From a bacterium (GTDB lineage Bacteria > Actinomycetota > Acidimicrobiia > Spongiisociales > ZC4RG35): a DNA stretch of 37,082 bases. The stretch covers positions 1 to 37,082 of the forward strand of contig JAPPFC010000020.1 of the NCBI GenBank assembly GCA_028824015.1. The letters run 5' to 3'. The translations under genes and the position numbers were made by a program. Below the pieces are notes generated by a model that saw only the letters and a list, made by a program, of their open reading frames with translations, did not search any database and was not told the DNA's origin. Below, one piece after another: positions 8,654 to 15,595 of the stretch. How positions within the stretch are numbered: the first letter of the stretch is position 1; the number at the start of each line of letters is the position of its first letter.

Positions 8654-9362
8654 TTTCAACCTGGGGGTAGAACCGAGAGCGCAGCCTCTCCCAGTTGATG
8701 TTGACGTCGGCGTCCCGCAGGTAAAGGGGACGCACGGCATCGGGATGGGGCGCCTCTCCCCGCTCCAGGACCCCCAAACCGGCTTCGGCCAGCGCCTCGG
8801 CGGTCGGGTAGCGCGGCCTGCCCACCCGGACACCCCGCAGCCCCGCCAGCGCCCCCCTGCCCAGAGCGGGGATGTCTCCCACCAGGAGGGTTTCCTCGCG
8901 GTGGGTGCTGAGCATGGCCACCAGACGTTCGGGGGTGGTCAACTCGACCGGGTGGTCACGCACCACCCCTCCGGGCAGCGGGCTGTATCCGGCTATCGCC
9001 ACTTCCCCCCGGCGCACGTCCACCACCGGAAAGATACGCCGGCGCCCGGTGGCGGCGCGCAACGCCAGGGCATCCAGCGAGGAGGCGGGCGCCACCTGGG
9101 CGCCCACCGAGGCTCCTATTCCCTGGGCGACCGAGATGCCGACCCTGATCCCGGTGTAGAGCCCCGGCCCGACGTCCACCACCACCGACTCGATCTCTTC
9201 GGGAGACCATCGGGCGGTGCTCATGCAGAAGTCGAGAGCCGCCACCACGAAGTCGGCGTGTCCGCGGGCATTCACGTTCTCCGCCGAGGCCACCACCCGC
9301 TGTCCGTCGGCCAGCGCCACCGAGGAAGCCGGGGTGGATGTGGTGATCGCCACGATCTTCAT
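8646..9362 (-). CDS. tsaB: TsaB, t6A biosynthesis scaffold protein
   Basis: 238 residues from ATG 9362. N-terminal MKIVAITTSTPASSVALADG is the ASKHA phosphate-1 region; VVVDVGPGLYTGIRVGISVAQGI is the TsaB family signature. TsaB dimerises with TsaD and recruits TsaE in the t6A37 tRNA-modification complex; it is inactive alone. Overlaps tsaE by 4 bases (ATGA) and rimI by 8, so the four genes look translationally coupled. The longer open frame upstream is rejected on family length. Confidence 0.95.
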   Translation of the reverse strand: MKIVAITTSTPASSVALADGQRVVASAENVNARGHADFVVAALDFCMSTARWSPEEIESVVVDVGPGLYTGIRVGISVAQGIGASVGAQVAPASSLDALALRAATGRRRIFPVVDVRRGEVAIAGYSPLPGGVVRDHPVELTTPERLVAMLSTHREETLLVGDIPALGRGALAGLRGVRVGRPRYPTAEALAEAGLGVLERGEAPHPDAVRPLYLRDADVNINWERLRSRFYPQVENG

Positions 9363-9814
9363 CCGGCCAACTCTCCCAGGGGTCTCGACCGCCAGGCGGC
9401 GGGCGCCGCGAAACTCAGCACCCGCTCTCCGTCCGATCCGATCTCGAAGCGCACCAGAAGGTGCTCGGGCAGGAGCGAGGCCACCGCTTCTCCCCATTCC
9501 ACGACCAACACCCCGTCGGCGGCGGCGTCCCGCACCCCCAGATCCAAGAATTCGTTGTACGACCCCAACCGGTAGACATCCACATGCACGAGCGGCAGGA
9601 AGCCGTCGTCGTAGCGGCGCTCCAGCACGAAGGTGGGGCTGGGAACCGGCCCGTCCACTCCCAGGGCGGCGGCCAGTCCGCCGGTGAAGAGAGTCTTGCC
9701 ACAGCCGAGGGGGCCGGACAGGGCGATCACGTCCCCGGAGCGGAGCAGCGGCGCGAGCCGGGTGGCCACGGCGTAGGTGTCTTCTGCGGTGGGACAGACC
9801 ACCCGGACATTCAT
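9359..9814 (-). CDS. tsaE: TsaE, t6A biosynthesis ATPase
   Basis: 151 residues. P-loop GPLGCGKT at 34-41, followed by SPTFVLERRY and the acidic HVDVYRL motif, then VVEWGE; these are the TsaE landmarks. TsaE is a small ATPase that resets the TsaBD complex during t6A synthesis. First of the tsaE-tsaB-rimI-tsaD run and 10 bases downstream of the uracil-DNA glycosylase gene. Confidence 0.96.
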   Translation of the reverse strand: MNVRVVCPTAEDTYAVATRLAPLLRSGDVIALSGPLGCGKTLFTGGLAAALGVDGPVPSPTFVLERRYDDGFLPLVHVDVYRLGSYNEFLDLGVRDAAADGVLVVEWGEAVASLLPEHLLVRFEIGSDGERVLSFAAPAAWRSRPLGELAG

Positions 9815-9824
9815 CGGCTGTTCA

Positions 9825-10430
9825 TCAGAACAGGCCCAGTTGCTCCGGCTCGGCCAAAACCCCCTCCCCGGCGTCCATGGAGTCGAGCACCGAACGCATC
9901 AGGGCCAGATCCTCCCGAATCTGGTCGGTGACCCGCTCTCCTCCCCGGAGGGCCGCGGCCGGATGGAAGGTGGGGATCAGGACCTTGTCCCTCCACCATC
10001 TGTAGGTGCGGCCCCGCATCCGGCTGATACCGGTGTTGGTGCGGAGGAGAAGCTGGGTGGCGAAGTTGCCCAGGGTCATGACCACCCTGGGGTCCACCAG
10101 GTCGAGCTGACCTCGCAGATACCCCTTGCACGACTCTATCTCGTCGGGCCGGGGATCCCTGTTGCCCGGAGGGCGGCACTTCAGGACGTTGGCGATGTAC
10201 ACCTCCTCCCTCCCCATCCCCACCTCCGCCAGCAGCCGGTTGAGCAGGTGGCCCGCCGCACCGACGAAGGGCTCTCCCTCCAGGTCCTCGTTGCGACCCG
10301 GAGCCTCCCCCACCATCATGACATCCGCATCGGGGCGGCCCACCCCGAACACCACATTGGTGCGGGTCTCAGACAGCCGGCAGTCCGTGCACACGCTTGC
10401 CCGGGCACCGAGAGCGGCCAGTTCCTGCAT
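9825..10430 (-). CDS. Uracil-DNA glycosylase, family 4 (4Fe-4S)
   Basis: 201 residues. Motif A GEAPGRNED at 41-49 and motif B HPAAALR at 156-162 are those of family 4 uracil-DNA glycosylases. Four cysteines at 14, 17, 85 (NVLKCRPPGNR) and 101 match the iron-sulfur ligand pattern of the family. It removes uracil formed by cytosine deamination, starting base-excision repair, and is common in thermophiles and actinobacteria. It sits 6 bases after the GuaB-family gene and 10 bases before tsaE, in an alr-to-tsaE gap where many relatives have nothing. Confidence 0.93.
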   Translation of the reverse strand: MQELAALGARASVCTDCRLSETRTNVVFGVGRPDADVMMVGEAPGRNEDLEGEPFVGAAGHLLNRLLAEVGMGREEVYIANVLKCRPPGNRDPRPDEIESCKGYLRGQLDLVDPRVVMTLGNFATQLLLRTNTGISRMRGRTYRWWRDKVLIPTFHPAAALRGGERVTDQIREDLALMRSVLDSMDAGEGVLAEPEQLGLF

Positions 10431-10436
10431 GTGCGG

Positions 10437-11504
10437 CTAGCGACCCTGCTTGGAGGCGTGCGGATGGCTCTCGGCCACACCGGCGGGGGTGGTCCTGACG
10501 AACCGGGCGTTGCGGCGGAAGGCGGCCAGATCGGTGGCGCCCAGGTAGCTCATGGCGCTGCGCACTCCCCCCATCAGGGGGCGTATCACGTCGGCCGCCG
10601 TCCCCAGGTAGGCCACCGTCGATTCGATCCCCTCCGGTGAACGGTGCTCGAAATACTCATCCTCCAGCTCGGCGCCGCGGCGGGCGGCCCGGAGCACCGC
10701 CGCCTCCTGGGAAGCCATTCCCCGCACCCTCTTCACCGGCCCGGTGGAGGTCTCCTCCACCTCCCCGGGACTCTCCCGGGTTCCGGCAAGGAGGCTCCCC
10801 ACCATCACCGAGTCTGCTCCGAGCGCCAGGGCCTTGGCTATGTCGCCTCCCGCCCTGATCCCCCCGTCGGCGATGATCGGGGCGCCGACGGCGGCCTGCA
10901 CCACGTCGTAGAGGGCGGTCACCTGGGGTACCCCGACTCCGGTGACCACCCGGGTGGTGCACACCCCTCCCGGCCCCACCCCCACCTTGACGGCGTCTGC
11001 CCCCGCCCTCACCAGGTCGACCGCTCCCTGACCGGTGGCCACGTTCCCGGCGATCAGGTCCACCTGGGGGAACTCGTCCTTCAGGAGGCCCACCGCCCGG
11101 AGGGCGTGCTCGGCGTGACCGTGGGCGATGTCGAGCACCAGCACATCCACTCCCGCGGCCACGCAGCTCTTTGCGCGCCGGGTCATCTCCTCCCCCACCC
11201 CCAGGGCTGCTCCCACCAGCAGGTCCTCGCCCGTCTCTTTCACTCTCTCCACCTGCCGCGCATGGTCCTCCACCGGCAGGAACCGGTGAATGATGCCGAT
11301 CCCGCCCATCCGCGCCATGGCCACGGCCATCTCCCACTCACAAACGGTGTCCATGTTGGCGGCAAGCACCGGCAACTCCAGAGGGATGCGCCGGCTGAGA
11401 CGGGTGGACAGGCTCACCTCCTGGCGGGATCCCACCGCCGAGCGGCGGGGGACCAGGAGCACATCGTCATAGGCGAGGGCGAGAGGAAACTCGGCTGGAT
11501 TCAT
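10437..11504 (-). CDS. IMP dehydrogenase / GMP reductase family protein without CBS domains
   Basis: 355 residues, a TIM-barrel lacking the two CBS domains (they would lie after VKETGEDL, about 88-95). The catalytic loop [20 protein letters not shown] carries C182 and T184; E291 lies in SPEGIES. AANMDTV (48-54) is the form seen in GMP reductases, whereas GGIGIIHR and the C-terminal AYLG-x-AADVI look IMPDH-like. IMPDH uses an Arg-Tyr dyad on a mobile flap; here the aligned position reads E283-Y284 (DEYF), as in GMP reductases. I therefore lean to GMP reductase (GMP to IMP, purine salvage) but cannot exclude an IMP dehydrogenase. Overlaps alr by 4 bases. Confidence 0.8.
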   Translation of the reverse strand: MNPAEFPLALAYDDVLLVPRRSAVGSRQEVSLSTRLSRRIPLELPVLAANMDTVCEWEMAVAMARMGGIGIIHRFLPVEDHARQVERVKETGEDLLVGAALGVGEEMTRRAKSCVAAGVDVLVLDIAHGHAEHALRAVGLLKDEFPQVDLIAGNVATGQGAVDLVRAGADAVKVGVGPGGVCTTRVVTGVGVPQVTALYDVVQAAVGAPIIADGGIRAGGDIAKALALGADSVMVGSLLAGTRESPGEVEETSTGPVKRVRGMASQEAAVLRAARRGAELEDEYFEHRSPEGIESTVAYLGTAADVIRPLMGGVRSAMSYLGATDLAAFRRNARFVRTTPAGVAESHPHASKQGR

Positions 11505-12619
11505 GAAACGTAGCGCCTGGGCAAGCGGGGACCGATCCGGGTAACGACTTCGTAATTGATTGTATCGGACAGCGCCGCCCAGTCATCGAAACTTATCGAC
11601 TCGGATCCTTCGGCGCCGATGAGCACCGCCTCATCGCCCACCTCCACCGGGTGTTCCCCCACGTCCACCACCAGTTGGTCCATGGTTACCCGTCCCGCCA
11701 GAGGGAAACGCCGCCCCCTGATCAGCACCTCCCCGCCTTCCGATATGCCTCGCGGGATCCCGTCGGCGTAGCCCAGGGGAAGGGTGGCCACCCCAGAGGG
11801 GGCCGCCAGGGGCCGGATCCGGCCGTAGGAAGGGCGGGCGCCTTCGGGGTGGCCGAGCACGTGGGAGACATGGGAGACGATCCTCATGGCCGCACGCAGG
11901 TCGATGAGGCGGCGGGCGGAGGGATGGGGGTAGAGGCCATAGATCCCCAGTCCCGTCCGGACCATGTCCAGGTGCGACTCGGGATGGAACAGGGTGCCCG
12001 GGGTGTTGGCCAGATGCCGGAGAACCGTCCCCCCGCCCGGGGACAGGGCAGGTCCTCCCGACCGCAGGGCGGACTCGAAGGTCTCGATCTGTCGCCGGGT
12101 GAACTCGGGATCGGTGTCGGCGACCGCGAAGTGGCTCCAGACTCCTCCCAGGCGCAGTGGCGGGAGATCGCGGACGCGCCCGACCAGTTCCGGCAGGGAC
12201 TCCGGGTAAGCGCCCACCCGGTGCATCCCGGTGTCGACCTTGAGGTGGATCTCCATCTCCCGCGCTTTTCGGCGCCGGACCGCCCGGGCCAGGGCGTCGA
12301 TGCTGGCCACCCGGTAGAGGGTGGGGGTCAGACCCTCGGAGACCACGGTCTCCAGGTCCTCGCGCGGGGGCTCGGAGAGGAGCAGCACCGGCGCGGCTAT
12401 TCCCGTCTCGCGCAACTGCACCCCCTCTTCCACCGTGGCCACCGCCAACCAGGCGGCGCCGTTGTCCAGGGCGGTCTTCGCCACCGCCGGGGCGCCGTGA
12501 CCGTATCCGTCGGCTTTCACCACCGCACACAACCTGGCGCCGGAGGCATGGGCCGCCAGGCGCCCGACGTTGCGGGCCACCGCCCCCAGGTCGACCTCCA
12601 CCCAGGAGGGTCGGCTCAC
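11501..12619 (-). CDS. alr: Alanine racemase (PLP-dependent)
   Basis: 372 residues from a GTG start at 12619. PLP lysine K35 in AVVKADGYGHG, R134 in GMHRVG, VRTGLGIYG (220-228) and catalytic Tyr265 in SYGRIRPL; DGIPRG and VTMDQLVVDVG follow. It makes D-alanine for peptidoglycan. The GTG overlaps the stop of the upstream nnr gene (GTGA), which decides the start; the frame runs on upstream only as shadow. Overlaps the GuaB-family gene at its 3' end. Peptidoglycan supply links it with glmM and glmS further upstream. Confidence 0.96.
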   Translation of the reverse strand: MSRPSWVEVDLGAVARNVGRLAAHASGARLCAVVKADGYGHGAPAVAKTALDNGAAWLAVATVEEGVQLRETGIAAPVLLLSEPPREDLETVVSEGLTPTLYRVASIDALARAVRRRKAREMEIHLKVDTGMHRVGAYPESLPELVGRVRDLPPLRLGGVWSHFAVADTDPEFTRRQIETFESALRSGGPALSPGGGTVLRHLANTPGTLFHPESHLDMVRTGLGIYGLYPHPSARRLIDLRAAMRIVSHVSHVLGHPEGARPSYGRIRPLAAPSGVATLPLGYADGIPRGISEGGEVLIRGRRFPLAGRVTMDQLVVDVGEHPVEVGDEAVLIGAEGSESISFDDWAALSDTINYEVVTRIGPRLPRRYVS

Positions 12620-14043
12620 GTCACCGTCTCCCAGGCCCACCGACTCACCTCTTCGGAAAGGGCGTCGGCGGTCACGGTCCGTCGAGCGGACAGGGCGGCG
12701 CCTGCCCGGCCGTGCCAGAAGGCCGCGGAGCGGGCCGCGGTGCCGGGCGACAGGCCCCGCGCCCAGAGTGCGGCCACCCAACCGGCCAGCACATCACCCG
12801 TGCCGATCGTGGCCAACTCGGGGCCGCCCTCCCGGACCACCCAGGTTTCGGGGGGATCGCACACCAGGGTGGGGTTGCCCTTGGCCAGCACCACCATCCC
12901 GGATGCGGCCAGTTCCTCGACCTCCTCCAACCCCGGGTCGGCGCCCGTCAGGGAGGCCAACTCCCCCCGGTGGGGAGTGATCACCGTCGGCCCCCGCCGC
13001 TCCGACAGCAGTTGCGGATCGCACGCCCACAGCGCATCGGCGTCCACCACCAGCGGGCCCTCCCATCTCGCGATTACCTGCCGCGCCCACCGAGCGGTCG
13101 GGGAGGCTCTGCCAATGCCGGGGCCGATCACCACCGCGTCGAATCGGGACGCCGTCTCCAAGCAGGCCGTTGACTGGTCCGCCTCGAAGTGATCCCCGGC
13201 GCCGATCCCGTAGGTCAGGAGTTCGGGAGCGGCGCCGGCCACCAACCCCTGGCAGGAACCGGGGACCATCAACCCCACCGACCCCGCCCCGGCGCGAAGC
13301 GCCGAGCGGGCGGCCAGGAGGGGAGCGCCGCTCATCCCACGAGAGCCCCCCATCACCATCACCGACCCTGCGGTCCACTTGTGGGCGGTCCGGCGCCGCG
13401 CCGGCCGGGGACAGTCCTCGACCTCGGCCAGGAGCATGGTGGGCGTCTCTCCCGTCTGGCCGATGTCCGCCACCTCCACCTCACCGCAGTAGTCGGGCCC
13501 CTCCCCCAGGAGGTGGCCGGTCTTGAGGGCATGGAAGGTGACGGTCCTTTCGGCCAGGAAGCATCGATCGGAGACCTCTCCCGTGGCGGGGTTCATCCCG
13601 GAGGGGAAGTCGACCGCCAAGACCGGGGCGGGATGCTCCATCCAGGCCGCGAGCAGAGGAGGGCACCGCCCGCGGAATCCCCCTCCGAACACCGCGTCCA
13701 CCACCAGATCAACCCGGGGAGGCGGCGGGCCGAGGGCCCTTATCTCCACTCCGGCCGCCACCGCCCGTCCCAGCGCCCACCGGGCCGGGGCGGTCTTGGG
13801 CTCTCCCAACTGGTACACGACCACCGCCGCTCCCCGGCGGCGCAGCAGTCCGGCGGCCACGTAGCCGTCTCCCCCGTTGTTGCCCGGCCCGGCCAGCACC
13901 GCCACCCGGCTCCCGTATCCCGCACCCATCCGGGCCGCGGCGATCTCCACCGCCCATCCGGCCCTCTCCATCAGGACCTCCACCGGCTCCGGGGTGACCC
14001 GGTCCAGGCGAGCAGCCTCCGAAGGCGTGATGACCGGCTTCAT
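12616..14043 (-). CDS. nnr: Bifunctional NAD(P)H-hydrate epimerase / ADP-dependent dehydratase
   Basis: 475 residues from ATG 14043. N-terminal YjeF_N epimerase domain (about 1-205) with GPGNNGGDGYVAAGLL (52-67), DAVFGGG and VDFPSGMNP; C-terminal kinase-fold dehydratase domain (about 215-470) with VMVMGGSRGMSGAPLLAA, VIGPGIG, VITPHRGE and the GTGDVLAG catalytic motif. Together they repair hydrated NADH and NADPH. A GTG at 14073 in the same frame could add 10 residues; I prefer 14043 because MKPVITPSEAARLD matches the usual family N-terminus. Coupled to alr by a GTGA overlap. Confidence 0.94.
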   Translation of the reverse strand: MKPVITPSEAARLDRVTPEPVEVLMERAGWAVEIAAARMGAGYGSRVAVLAGPGNNGGDGYVAAGLLRRRGAAVVVYQLGEPKTAPARWALGRAVAAGVEIRALGPPPPRVDLVVDAVFGGGFRGRCPPLLAAWMEHPAPVLAVDFPSGMNPATGEVSDRCFLAERTVTFHALKTGHLLGEGPDYCGEVEVADIGQTGETPTMLLAEVEDCPRPARRRTAHKWTAGSVMVMGGSRGMSGAPLLAARSALRAGAGSVGLMVPGSCQGLVAGAAPELLTYGIGAGDHFEADQSTACLETASRFDAVVIGPGIGRASPTARWARQVIARWEGPLVVDADALWACDPQLLSERRGPTVITPHRGELASLTGADPGLEEVEELAASGMVVLAKGNPTLVCDPPETWVVREGGPELATIGTGDVLAGWVAALWARGLSPGTAARSAAFWHGRAGAALSARRTVTADALSEEVSRWAWETVT

Positions 14044-14086
14044 CCTCGGAGTCTCAGGGGTGAGGCCGACCACATTGCCGGGAAAC

Positions 14087-14461
14087 TCAGTGCTCTCCCA
14101 GGGCCAACGCCATCACCAGAGCGGTCTCGTCGGTGTGGGTGATGGTCACCTGCACCTCCGTCACCCCCAGCCCCTCGGCGCGCCGCAGGGCGGTTCCCGA
14201 CAGGTTGACCCGCGGCTTTCCTCCCCCGGTGATCTCTATGTCGGTCCAGCGAAGGCGTCTCCAACCGGTCCCGAGCGACTTCATTACTGCCTCCTTACCG
14301 GCAAAACGAGCCGCGAACCTCCGCTCGGGCTTCCGGAAGCGGTCGGCGTACTCCCGCTCATGGGGGGTGAAGCAACGCTCCCGAAAGCGCGGGTAGCGCT
14401 CAAGCATCGACCTCACCCGGTCCACGGGCGTCAGATCCACTCCCATGCCGATAACTCTCAC
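14087..14461 (-). CDS. acpS: Holo-[acyl-carrier-protein] synthase AcpS
   Basis: 124 residues from a GTG at 14461. MRVIGMGVDL with D9, and FAGKEAVMKSLGTG with E57, are the Mg-binding Asp and Glu of AcpS-type phosphopantetheinyl transferases; THTDETA near the C-terminus is also typical. It transfers 4'-phosphopantetheine from CoA to apo-ACP in the cytosol. A later in-frame ATG (14446) would cut the conserved first strand, so I keep GTG. 43 bases before nnr; its upstream side is a long non-coding stretch, so it probably starts a transcription unit. Confidence 0.94.
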   Translation of the reverse strand: MRVIGMGVDLTPVDRVRSMLERYPRFRERCFTPHEREYADRFRKPERRFAARFAGKEAVMKSLGTGWRRLRWTDIEITGGGKPRVNLSGTALRRAEGLGVTEVQVTITHTDETALVMALALGEH

Positions 14462-14842
14462 CCCACCGATGCTACCCGTCCGGCCCCCGGCGCCGCATGG
14501 AGATGCCCCGGCAAGCCGGGATCGTCTCGCTTAGGGACACCCGAATCGCAGGCTGTGAAAAAAACAGGGTGGGAGAGATTGAAAATGTCCCACCACCCGT
14601 TCATATTGACAGGAGCCAAGCACCCGGGCGGTCTGGTCAGGCGTCGACCGGACCGCATCGAGGGATCAGACCCGTCCGCTCCCCAGCCCTATTCCGGGCT
14701 GCACCGAGCGTGTTCGGCCTTGGAAAGGTGGTGGCGGGGGAGGGATCCCAAAGGGGGACTTTTTTTCGCGGGTTTCCGAACGGGTGTGACCGCTCCCGGT
14801 TGGCGGCGGTCGGCTGTCGGGGAATAGGTCAGCCTCGTGCGG
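14462..14842. other. Non-coding region between the PIN toxin gene and acpS
   Basis: 381 bases with no gene I can support. It holds a small hairpin CCCGGC-AA-GCCGGG (about 14511-14524), repeat copy B (14534-14665), an inverted repeat GGTGGGA...TCCCACC (14568-14574 and 14588-14594) inside that copy, and a run of seven T (14760-14766) after a short weak TCCC/GGGGA hairpin. The promoter of acpS should lie in its left part but I cannot point to good hexamers. Confidence 0.55.
14534..14665 (+). repeat. Diverged dispersed repeat, copy B (non-coding)
   Basis: Plus-strand partner of the repeat at 4883-5018 (minus). The first 78 bases align gaplessly with copy A; conserved blocks are GGGACAC (14534-14540), CAGG-N-TGTGAAA, TTGA-N2-ATGTCCCACC, GTTCA-N-A-N-TGACA (ending 14611), then CCAAGCACC and CAGGCG / CCGGACCGC. 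Homology stops abruptly just outside GGGACAC in both copies, which suggests an element boundary. No conserved reading frame spans both copies because of a 4-base indel. Confidence 0.7.
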
Positions 14843-15247
14843 CTACCTTCTCTGAGGTCTCAGGGTTGTGATGCCTCGGTCCACAAAACGCTCGTCCAAG
14901 GTGCAGACCGCCAAACCGTCGGATCGCGATCTTGCCCAGAGGAGCGCGTCGCCAAAGGACACTCGACCCGAGGGTCGACACATCAGCAACGCCTCTATGA
15001 CCAGGGGTTTGGTGAGTGGCGTCACGTTGATGTTCGACTTGCCCAGAAACTCTATCAGCACGTCCACCGCCACCTCGCGGGGGACCGAGTAGTTCTTGGT
15101 GAGCACGTACGCGGTCTCGATCATGACCCCCTCGGTGACAGTCAGATCGTCTTCACTGTCGATTACTTGTGCACACCACTCAGCCAGGTGGGGAACGTCA
15201 CCTGTTAGATACCGGATGACGACAGACGTATCCAGAAGGGCTCTCAC
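14843..15247 (-). CDS. PIN-domain ribonuclease toxin (VapC-like)
   Basis: 134 residues from GTG 15247. The four conserved PIN acidic residues are visible: D6 (LLDTS), E44 (MIETAYVL), D100 (SFGDALLWA) and D118 (TLDERF). Such proteins are Mg-dependent endoribonucleases that cleave tRNA, rRNA or mRNA and are held inactive by a cognate antitoxin. The GTG overlaps the antitoxin stop (GTGA), which decides the start and implies coupled translation in antitoxin-first order. All catalytic positions are present, so the toxin looks intact. Target unknown. Confidence 0.9.
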   Translation of the reverse strand: MRALLDTSVVIRYLTGDVPHLAEWCAQVIDSEDDLTVTEGVMIETAYVLTKNYSVPREVAVDVLIEFLGKSNINVTPLTKPLVIEALLMCRPSGRVSFGDALLWARSRSDGLAVCTLDERFVDRGITTLRPQRR

Positions 15248-15519
15248 GGGGCTTCGCCGCGCCGTCCTTCCCCGGCGACGGCTTGCCATGCCTCCTCTGT
15301 GGCTTCGCGCAGTTCATCGGCGGAAAGGGGCGATTTGACATATGAGGCGAGCCTCCCCTTCAGCGACCGGTTGTGCTCGGGTGGAACAAAACGCATCTCC
15401 ACGTGGTCGTCAACCACACGCTGAATGGCGATCCAACCCGGCTCGATTCCAAAGTGGGCACGGATGCCCTTGCCGATCACCACTTGGCCCTTTTCTCCTA
15501 CTTTATAGGTACTAGTCAT
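15244..15519 (-). CDS. AbrB/MazE-type antitoxin of the PIN toxin
   Basis: 91 residues. N-terminal swapped-hairpin domain with KVGEKGQVVIGKGIRAHFGIEPG (6-28), the SpoVT-AbrB DNA-binding pattern, followed by VEMRFVPP and a charged, partly helical C-terminus with SADELREATEEAWQAV that would wrap the toxin. It normally neutralises the PIN nuclease and represses its own promoter. The pair sits between glmS and acpS, breaking an otherwise housekeeping run, and the upstream region is AT-richer than the surroundings, consistent with acquisition. Confidence 0.88.
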   Translation of the reverse strand: MTSTYKVGEKGQVVIGKGIRAHFGIEPGWIAIQRVVDDHVEMRFVPPEHNRSLKGRLASYVKSPLSADELREATEEAWQAVAGEGRRGEAP

Positions 15520-15538
15520 ACCAACCCTATCTATACCA
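15518..15538 (-). promoter_or_regulatory. Candidate operator/promoter of the antitoxin-toxin pair
   Basis: On the minus strand TGGTAT occurs twice, at 15538-15533 and 15523-15518, 15 bases apart and flanking the start codon, with another GGTAC/CTAGTACC half-site just inside the gene. TATAGA (15535-15530), 10 bases before the ATG, resembles a -10 hexamer and would give a leaderless or nearly leaderless message. AbrB-type antitoxins often bind repeated sites at their own start. Based on pattern only. Confidence 0.35.
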
Positions 15539-15595
15539 TAAATGTAGCCTGAAGTATAACCATCTTCTCAGGCAACACTCCCCCCCTTCCGGGTA

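Noticed and set aside
11651..13192. 513-codon plus-strand open frame across alr and nnr
   Set aside because: Shadow of two well-recognised genes; low-complexity composition.
14740..14770. T-run after a short hairpin as an intrinsic terminator on the plus strand
   Set aside because: The stem is only about four pairs and there is no plus-strand gene upstream for it to terminate.
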